64,000 bases of DNA from Chrysoperla carnea. Lineage: Eukaryota > Arthropoda > Insecta > Neuroptera > Chrysopidae. Position 1 is the first letter of the stretch, and each line of letters opens with the position of its first letter. Below the pieces are notes generated by a model that worked only from the letters and a program-made list of their open reading frames with translations, had not been told where the DNA came from and did no database searches. Both the position numbers and the translations under genes were made by a program. Positions 57,310-64,000 of the stretch are shown here, in pieces. Where the stretch lies: the NCBI RefSeq assembly GCF_905475395.1, contig NC_058339.1, positions 54,135,172 to 54,199,171 of the forward strand, written 5' to 3'.

Positions 57310-58195
57310 AACCGGTTATTTAAGAACAAAATGGGTAGAAGTGGTAGGATCTGCCAATCTTGAGTATATTTACTTTGTGAAATACTTTGAGCACATGTAA
57401 AAGCTTCTCACAAGGAGACTTCTTCCAATCTGAGTGATATCTTTTTGTAAAATATTGGTTCTTGAACAATCTGAATTGATCATGTTTATTATACTAGAAC
57501 AACATTTAAACTATTAGACAAATTGTCTCCTAACAAAAAAATTAATATGCATAAATTTTTAATAGGAAAAAATATACTTTCGTAACAACATTGAACACTT
57601 CATAAAACTGCTAATGTGAACGATAATTATTTAGTCAGTCAGTCATTCATGTAGGTATAATTTCCTAAATAAATACAGAATTTTTCACCTAAACATAATA
57701 ACTTTGACGTAGGTAGCACAAAATATAAAATTAATATTTAAAATTGTAATTTATGACACAAGGTCATACAAAATTATTATTATTATTAATATTTACAAAG
57801 TTTTTAAAATTTACACACAGAAAATTTATGAATATTTTAATATAAAAAGAGTCATATTTTTAGTACCTACTTGACTTACAAATACTTACCGAAATAATAA
57901 TTAATTTTTATTTTTAATTCATTTATAACTATGAGGGTTAATTATATTTTGTATACAGGGTGTTCCAAATTACATGGTACTATGTAAGGTGTGTGTTTTC
58001 TAGTTCAAAATAAACAAAATAGTTTATGTATAAATTTATGCCTGTGAAAATAAATGGTCACCGAGCTACTAAAGATTTAATAGATAACCAAATCGGAAAT
58101 GTTTTGTAAAATTTCAATGATTTGGTAAATACTCTTACGATAACTTGACTATCTTTTTGTTTTGTGTAGGCATGCTAATACCATTTTTTTCGTAT
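57310..58195. other. Intergenic; one mariner-type end fragment
   Basis: TACAGGGTGTTCCAAATTAC at 57955 resembles the terminus of the foldback element at 25163 and of other Tc1/mariner-type elements. No matching second end was found. Otherwise nothing is seen. Confidence 0.4.
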
Positions 58196-58197
58196 TT

Positions 58198-58349
58198 AAG
58201 TTATATTTCTTCTGATATCAACTTCGATTGATTAACAGATTGGTGTAATTACCACCTATGTAGGTTATGAACAGGTAAGTAAATATAGGTAAATAAACCG
58301 ATCTGTTAACCAATCGAAATTGATATCAGAAGAAAAAAAATTTAATTAG
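58198..58349. mobile_element. Foldback MITE, ~150 bp
   Basis: TTCTTCTGATATCAACTTCG, then ATTGATTAACAGATTGGT on the left, pair with ACCGATCTGTTAACCAAT and CGAAATTGATATCAGAAGAA on the right. Arms are about 45 bp around a centre with GTAATTACCACC. It directly abuts repeat family A copy 3. Confidence 0.75.
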
Positions 58350-58350
58350 A

Positions 58351-58795
58351 TAACAAATGAATACAAACAATTGACTGAGTTAATTGTTGAAATACCATGT
58401 ATAGACATCGGTTGTTTTTTGACGTGTAAGAAAAAGAAAGATAGTCACTCTTAGATAGCTAAACAGTGATGTTTACAAAAAAATGTTTCATACAAAAGTT
58501 GTTTATTTTTTTATAAGGAATATGTTTTACATATAAACTTTTGTTCTGTTTCTCTCTCGGTTTTCAAGATGGGTCCTACCTACCCAAGACTCAATTGGCC
58601 TAAAGTGCTCATTTACGAACCTCGCGACCTCACTTTTATGTCCTAAGCACGCTATAAGAATTTCAAGACAGGTAGGCAGACGGACAGGCAACCGAAAATT
58701 GACTAATTAGGTGATTTTATGAACACCTATACCAATATTTTTAAGCGTTACAAATTTGGGACTAAACTTATTATACTATGATATATTTCTGGTAT
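58351..58795 (-). repeat. Interspersed repeat family A, copy 3
   Basis: Minus-strand copy of the family at 1269 and 13271. It has CAATTGACTGAGTTAATTGT, ATACCATGTATAGACA, AACAGTGATGTTTAC, GATGGGTCCTACC and GGTGATTTTATGAACACCTA, and ends at TTTCTGGTATA. Confidence 0.8.
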
Positions 58796-58799
58796 AATA

Positions 58800-59935
58800 A
58801 TGGTATGGTCTTGTCTGCAATAAATCGTTCAAGAAAAAAAAATTGATGAATGTAATTTAAAAAAACCATGGACACTTTTCGATAGACAAGCTATCATAGA
58901 CACGTTTATCAATCAATACGGTTATCAGATGGGTGAAGATCGATCTTATACCGTCTCTTGTTCGGTTAAGCAAACGGGTGTGGTATAAGATCTTAAGATC
59001 TAGAAACTTTAAATTAATATTTTTATTTCCCGGCAGGAAATTACAAATTTGTCAATAAGTAAACAAACCACTGCTTGTGTATATTATTCATTAGTTTTAT
59101 TGATATGTCAAGTAGAGAATAACGTGGACTAAATTTTTTGCCATGGAATTTGTCAATTTAACGACGCCAAAAAAAAAAAACGCGGTATAAAAGAGTCAAC
59201 TTTGACACAGTGTTTTTATTACAACTTTTGACCATTGTTATTTGTTTCGATAAAAATTAAATTAAGGTTTGCAATTTTATTGTAGCTTGGTATCATCGCT
59301 TATCAGCTTACCGAAATTGAATACCTTTTTTAAGATAGGTGACTCAAGGTTTTTCATATAAAATGTTTTATGGGTTATTCAATAATTTAAAAATTTGGTA
59401 AATTATAGAAACTCATTTTTATATTTGATGCATCATAGATCAAGCATATGACTTGTTGTTTCATGAATTATAAATATTTCGTGTAGTTTACTGTTCAGAC
59501 CAACTCCCACATGCTATTGTATTTACGAGTATGAATTTTTAATTTTTTGGGTCAAGTAGGTTTGCTAATCTAATCCAAATACTTGTCCTTAGCACGAAAT
59601 ACTACATATCGCAAATAGATTTGCATGTATGAGTTACTTATTAAGTTAGGCTTAGCGAAAGTTTTGGCATAGCTTGGTGAGGTGACTAGTGTTTCTGTAG
59701 ATGGAAGTCAACTTACGCTCGTTTTTAAAATAATTTTGGTTATTTCCTACAACTTGGAAACTCGATGTATATCGATTAATATTTTTTCATTTCTGACATT
59801 TTCAACCAATTCGGATAAAAACTTTGTCAAAGTTCAAAACGATGTTTACTTAAAATAATAAAAATAAATTTTGTATCGAATATAAATTAAATTTTTATGC
59901 TCCTGTGAAATTTTTCGTTTCATTAATCAAGAACC
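58800..59935. other. Intergenic; inverted and promoter-like motifs only
   Basis: GATCGATCTTATACC (58938) is inverted at GGTATAAGATC (58981), beside the 14-bp palindrome AGATCTTAAGATCT. GCGGTATAAAAGAG at 59180 is a TATA-like motif with ACAGTG about 22 bases downstream. No gene is recognised. Confidence 0.35.
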
Positions 59936-59972
59936 AATCAACGTTTGTTCAAAGAAGTTAACGAGAAAGATC

Positions 59973-60016
59973 AGTCATTCATTCATTGATCATCTATACA
60001 AACAAAAGAAGTAAAG
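59973..60016 (+). other. Candidate short first exon
   Basis: TCAGTCATTC at 59973 fits the arthropod initiator, and a strong donor AAGTAAA|GTAAGT follows at 60016/60017 with a T-rich intron start. No TATA box lies about 30 bases upstream, and no coding frame is present. It is a weak candidate for a 5' UTR exon. Confidence 0.2.
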
Positions 60017-60448
60017 TAAGTTTTTTTTATATTTCCTGGCTCATTTCCCGGCGTCAATCGTCTTAATTACATTCATTAATATTATTTCTCATTTTAAATT
60101 CGTTCTCTTTTATTTAGTTCCAAAGAAAAGGGTTTTTTTATGATGTGAGTGCGACCTATAATTTTTGACTCAAGTATAATTTAGATTTAAGAATTAGACT
60201 TTCAAGATGTTATAATTTCGTATTCATAAAAATGGGTTTGTGCACAAAAATTAATTAGCATGTCGAAGATCCAACTTATACTATCATCAACACAAAATGT
60301 GTGTATAATTTATACAAAGAAATACTGAAAGTTTCTAAAGTTTTGAGGTTGAAATATTATACATCATGCACTACTACAAATTAATATACTTTATCTTATG
60401 AAATATGTAAAATATGTTGTTATACTACTTAAAAATAGGATCTGAAAT

Positions 60449-60516
60449 AAATCTCCGAAAATTTGGATAAAATTGGTTTATAAAATCTCCGAAAATTTGG
60501 ATAAAATTGGTTTATA
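60449..60516. repeat. Tandem duplication, 34-bp unit x 2
   Basis: AATCTCCGAAAATTTGGATA followed by AAATTGGTTTATA is present twice without differences, so the duplication is very recent. Confidence 0.9.
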
Positions 60517-60519
60517 GAC

Positions 60520-62005
60520 TCCATTGAATCAAAAATTCAAATCATGGTGAATTGTGGTTTTCTAAATATGGCACCTTTGAAAACCACATCAGGTATCTCA
60601 TAAGTTTAATTAGAATTTATTTGAATCAAGGAATAATATAGAAAAAGAGATAATAATAATAGTAGAGCTTGACCTATTATAGTTGCTTTGTACTTCCTGG
60701 AAAGTCGCCTTTCTCTTGGAAAAAGCGAATGAAGATAATTGACTCCATTATGACCGGTGAAAATGGACAATCTGTACAGCTGCCTGTCATCTCTCAAGAT
60801 GAGTAGGTCCCAAATTTCGAACCCTAGTATTCCGCATCACACCCCTTCTGTATTCCTACTACGCAGAAGGCTTGTTAAGGCTGTTGTATTCACATTTTTG
60901 ATTGTCGTGTAACTTTATAATTTTTTTTAAGAATCCGCTTAAATTTGTTTTCCACCAATGAATATTTAAGAGAATTATAAAGTTCCTCGCTAATCAAAGA
61001 ATAATTTTACGTCAATCAAAAAAGTGCATTGAGCAGTGTTTTAAGCTACTACAAATGCGGAATTCAGTCAAACGAGTGGCGACAATGCGTATTTAACCCT
61101 TTTCTACTGCAATCTAATAAGTTTAATGTGAATTTAGTTAAGGCTTTTAGAGTGGTTTCCTTCGTCTGACTGTGTCTTCTGCTCTCCTCTTTTTTTATTT
61201 AAGAAATGTTTTTGCCTTGGCAACGATTTACGAGATATGATATGGAATGTACGTTTCCAGTTTATACGGCCGGTCTTCTGTTTTTCAGAATTTATAATTG
61301 ACCCTGTCGATCGCTGAGTAAGACATTAAGATGTAAATGAGAGATTGTGGTTTAATCATATCTCCGGCTAGCGCCATCGTAGCGATATGAAATGAATGCC
61401 AGTTTTAAGCCAAATCATGAAAGCAAATTCAATTTCATTCTAATTGATTTAGTAGTTTTTATGTGACAGTCAAATAAACACACAACCAGGCAGACAACAA
61501 TTTTATGATAGTTAACATATTAAGAAGAAGGCGTAAAGATAATATTCCTGGATAATTCTTTTTGTATTATTTTGGGAGTCTCTATATACATTGGTTATTA
61601 TATTAAAACCATACCAGCTGTACTCATTCATTTAGTTGATTTTTAATGATATGTAAAAAATCCCGCCTACTTGACTCCTTTATGTGCTACAATGAATTTT
61701 GACTTTGGTGTTTAAAAAAAGACCGTACTCACGCACATCTCGTTCGCTTGTTTGTTAACCTGTTAAACCTAAACATGTTTTTTTTATACGTATTTAATTC
61801 AATATAATAATAATAATATTGGATAAATAAAAATTAAAAGATCCACATAGTCTAAGAGCTACCACACAAAATTCTTGTGCGCTTATTGGAAGGTTAGGAA
61901 ATACAGTTCTTAGACACCTCTATCCTCTCCCTTTTGCACGAAGAAAGAAATGCAAGAAATGCATGGTTTACTACAATGCTGATATAGTATAGAGGCAGAT
62001 AGTTA
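60520..62005. other. Intergenic, nothing recognised
   Basis: Moderately GC-richer than average around 60680-60880 and 61060-61400. A 63-codon minus frame at 60606-60797 has a basic, retroelement-like composition but no recognisable motif. Confidence 0.4.
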
Positions 62006-62009
62006 GCAT

Positions 62010-62160
62010 ACAAGTAATATTACAGTATTGAATTGGGTTATCCACCAGAATTATTGTGGGTATTGTCAACCAGTATGGACCTGACGCTCGTACTGCATTG
62101 ACTCGTTCGCCATACTATTGCTAATGTCACTATTCCCCCAATGCAGTAATGGCGTTCACA
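62010..62160 (-). repeat. Repeat family C, inverted copy
   Basis: On the minus strand, ACATTAGCAATAGTATGGCG, GTACGAGCGTCAGGTCCATA, TTCTGGTGGATAACCCAATT and CAATACTGTAATATTACTTG match 39640-39770 with about 80% identity by eye. Confidence 0.6.
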
Positions 62161-62276
62161 CATATACTGACATAGTGGTATCCACTAAAAATTTTTTAAC
62201 CGTGACTTGCCGCTCATTTTACTATGACTTTGTCATTAAAGCTTTGCCCCTTTTGTAAAATAGTCTTGGTGATATA

Positions 62277-62408
62277 ATGTCGTTATTCTTGACAGAATTA
62301 GGCAAAGGTAGATTTGTCGTCCGAATAACTGAACTTTTGAAATCGCATAGTCCAGAGCCGAAGTGGAAAGACAAATATAATTGCTTCATAACAACTATAA
62401 ATCATTGA
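62277..62408 (+). CDS. Possible small ORF or terminal exon, 43 residues
   Basis: ATG at 62277 opens 43 codons to TGA 62406-62408: MSLFLTELGKGRFVVRITEL, then LKSHSPEPKWKDKYNCF, ending INH. Codon choice (GGC, GTC, CGA, CCG) and composition look like real protein. An acceptor-like CCCCTTTTGTAAAATAG lies at 62247-62263, and the frame is open from there, so it could equally be a terminal exon. No family is recognised. It lies 3' of a repeat family C copy. Confidence 0.3.
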   Translation: MSLFLTELGKGRFVVRITELLKSHSPEPKWKDKYNCFITTINH

Positions 62409-62546
62409 TTTTCAATTAATTATTCTGATTTGATGTGTCCAAACATAGCTGCTCGGCGTGGCTATTGGTTTCAACGTCATTTGTGCTTCCTAATCTGTTA
62501 TGACCTGAATAACTATTATTCTTCTCTCACTCCGTAAGGTGATGTT

Positions 62547-62873
62547 TTACTCGTATTCAAAATGCTCTAGGCACTTATAATTATTGCTTGCTCTTAGCCA
62601 ATAAATTTTTTTCGATTGTCCTTTATTTTTGATTCCTCTAAAGGTTAAGCTTGTTGGCTTCGAAACAGTGGAAGAATTCTTTCCAATAAGCGTCGTTGAT
62701 GGCTCTTTTCGTGCAAGGCAACTAATAATTCGTTCTTCTCCACTGGCAACTCTTTGACTATAGTCTTGGATAAATAAAAAATTAAAAGATCCATCAGAGT
62801 ATAATATTATATTGTATACAAAAACAGTACATTTGGTTGTTCTTAGTTTCTTTCTTATACTCCGTATATACAT
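62547..62873 (-). other. Unassigned 108-codon open frame
   Basis: The frame contains a polar, basic stretch (RIISCLARKEPSTTLIGKNS, SLTFRGIKNKGQSKKIYWLR) after an AT-rich beginning that is probably not coding. Part of its 5' half (62766-62797, TTGGATAAATAAAAAATTAA) repeats at 61817-61848, so a mobile-element origin is likely. No family is recognised. Confidence 0.2.
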
Positions 62874-62899
62874 CTACATATAAATATCACCGGAAATGA

Positions 62900-64000
62900 A
62901 CTGGATTCAAGGTCTTTATATAAAAATCGTAAAAGAGAAGGATTATTGAACTGATTTGTGTCGATATAATTTTATTATGAAAGTACAGTTTGTTCAATGT
63001 TACAAAATCACATTTTACTTTTTTTTTTCTCTTTGTTATCTTTTGAAGAGGTGTATTTTTTGTCGGTTTAATATCTTTGCATAAATTGTTATCTATTTCT
63101 ATGATAATTTTTAGTTTATCTGTATATAGTGTTGGGTAATAGTTATTTGCAAGAAGATATTTTTTCCTGGTATTTTTAATAATGTTGTGAAAAAATTAAA
63201 AAGATTGTTTCTTATGTTTATGAAAATTCTTTCCGAATCAAAACATCATTGCTATGAAATTGTTCACGGGTTTTCTAGTGATATATATAATAAATAGTGC
63301 TTGAGTTTTTGTGTCAAAATTCAAATTTAAATCGGTAATCGATTACAATAGAATCAAATAATTAAAATAATCAAATAGGTAAAATAGCTCTTTTTTTCAG
63401 GATAATAATAAAAATTTTCATTCTAAAAGCTATTAATGAGAAATAAGCGCTCAATTCCTTCGAAAGCTTTTGTTCTCACCTATCTCTTATCGTTTGTTAC
63501 ATACTTATGGTTTTTCAAAGGAAAAAATATTCCCTTTCGAATTTGATGGAAATTGGCATTTCTGGTCTTTAGAGGTCACTAAATCAGATCGAAAATGAAC
63601 TTTTTTCGATATTTTTCCGTTAGCTTCTGTCATATTTTAAACTAATCAAATTATCATATTTTTTATCTAGTTGACAATAAAATTTCTGTGCAAATGTTAC
63701 ACTCATCGCATACAAACTGGCTATGCCACTGAAAATTGGGACATTGTTAATGGAACTCATTTTTGGTCTTCCGGCAGTTTTATCCGCTGTTTTTCTCGTT
63801 CGTAGGAAAAATGTATTTTATTGTTCTAATCTTTGGCTATCTAGTAAATGGATTGCTAATCCTTTTATCCTTTCCAGGAAATGAAAGCTGTTATACATAA
63901 GAGAAGATCGAAATGATATTCAGGTTATTTAATCCTATGTTTTACGAGCATAAACGACGGCTTCCGGCTCAGAAATGTCAGTTCTTATTTGTAAAGTTTC
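62900..64000. other. Intergenic, nothing recognised
   Basis: AT-rich sequence to the window edge, without a gene, RNA or named repeat. Confidence 0.5.

Overview
The window looks like an AT-rich insect nuclear genome segment. Spliceosomal introns with GT..AG borders, arthropod interspersed repeats and two animal genes support this. It is not bacterial, and I see no operons or CRISPR arrays. The repeats include Helitron ends, tRNA-derived SINEs with a (CCTAA)-like tail, TA-flanked hairpin MITEs and a hAT MITE. I cannot name the species.

Most of the 64 kb is intergenic or intronic and filled with short non-autonomous transposons. From 1 to about 42 kb I find no complete protein gene. This part holds one tRNA-Thr gene (9628-9701) with a decayed duplicate 1.7 kb upstream, a few orphan exon-like stretches (for example 8245-8350, 22975-23131, 6783-6921), several candidate core promoters, and about twenty identifiable mobile elements or repeats.

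At 42485-45151 sits a nearly intact 2.67-kb DNA transposon. It has 609-bp terminal inverted repeats, a 4-bp TCTA target duplication and one internal reading frame. That frame encodes a FEN1/XPG-like nuclease domain of the kind found in Academ-like transposons, and it is interrupted by a single in-frame TGA.

From 48.2 to 51.6 kb is the genic part. The minus strand carries the first coding exon of a polypeptide N-acetylgalactosaminyltransferase (Pgant2/GALNT2-like), whose remaining exons I did not find in the window. The plus strand carries a complete seven-exon gene for Fuzzy, the planar-cell-polarity and ciliogenesis effector (408 residues, introns of only 54-62 bp). The two genes are divergent, with one unassigned open exon-like stretch between them (48984-49304). 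Another unassigned open stretch follows Fuzzy (51937-52201).

From 52 to 64 kb the sequence returns to AT-rich repeats with a few weak exon or promoter candidates (53855-53988, 59973-60016, 62277-62408). All family assignments come from reading the sequence; no database search was run.
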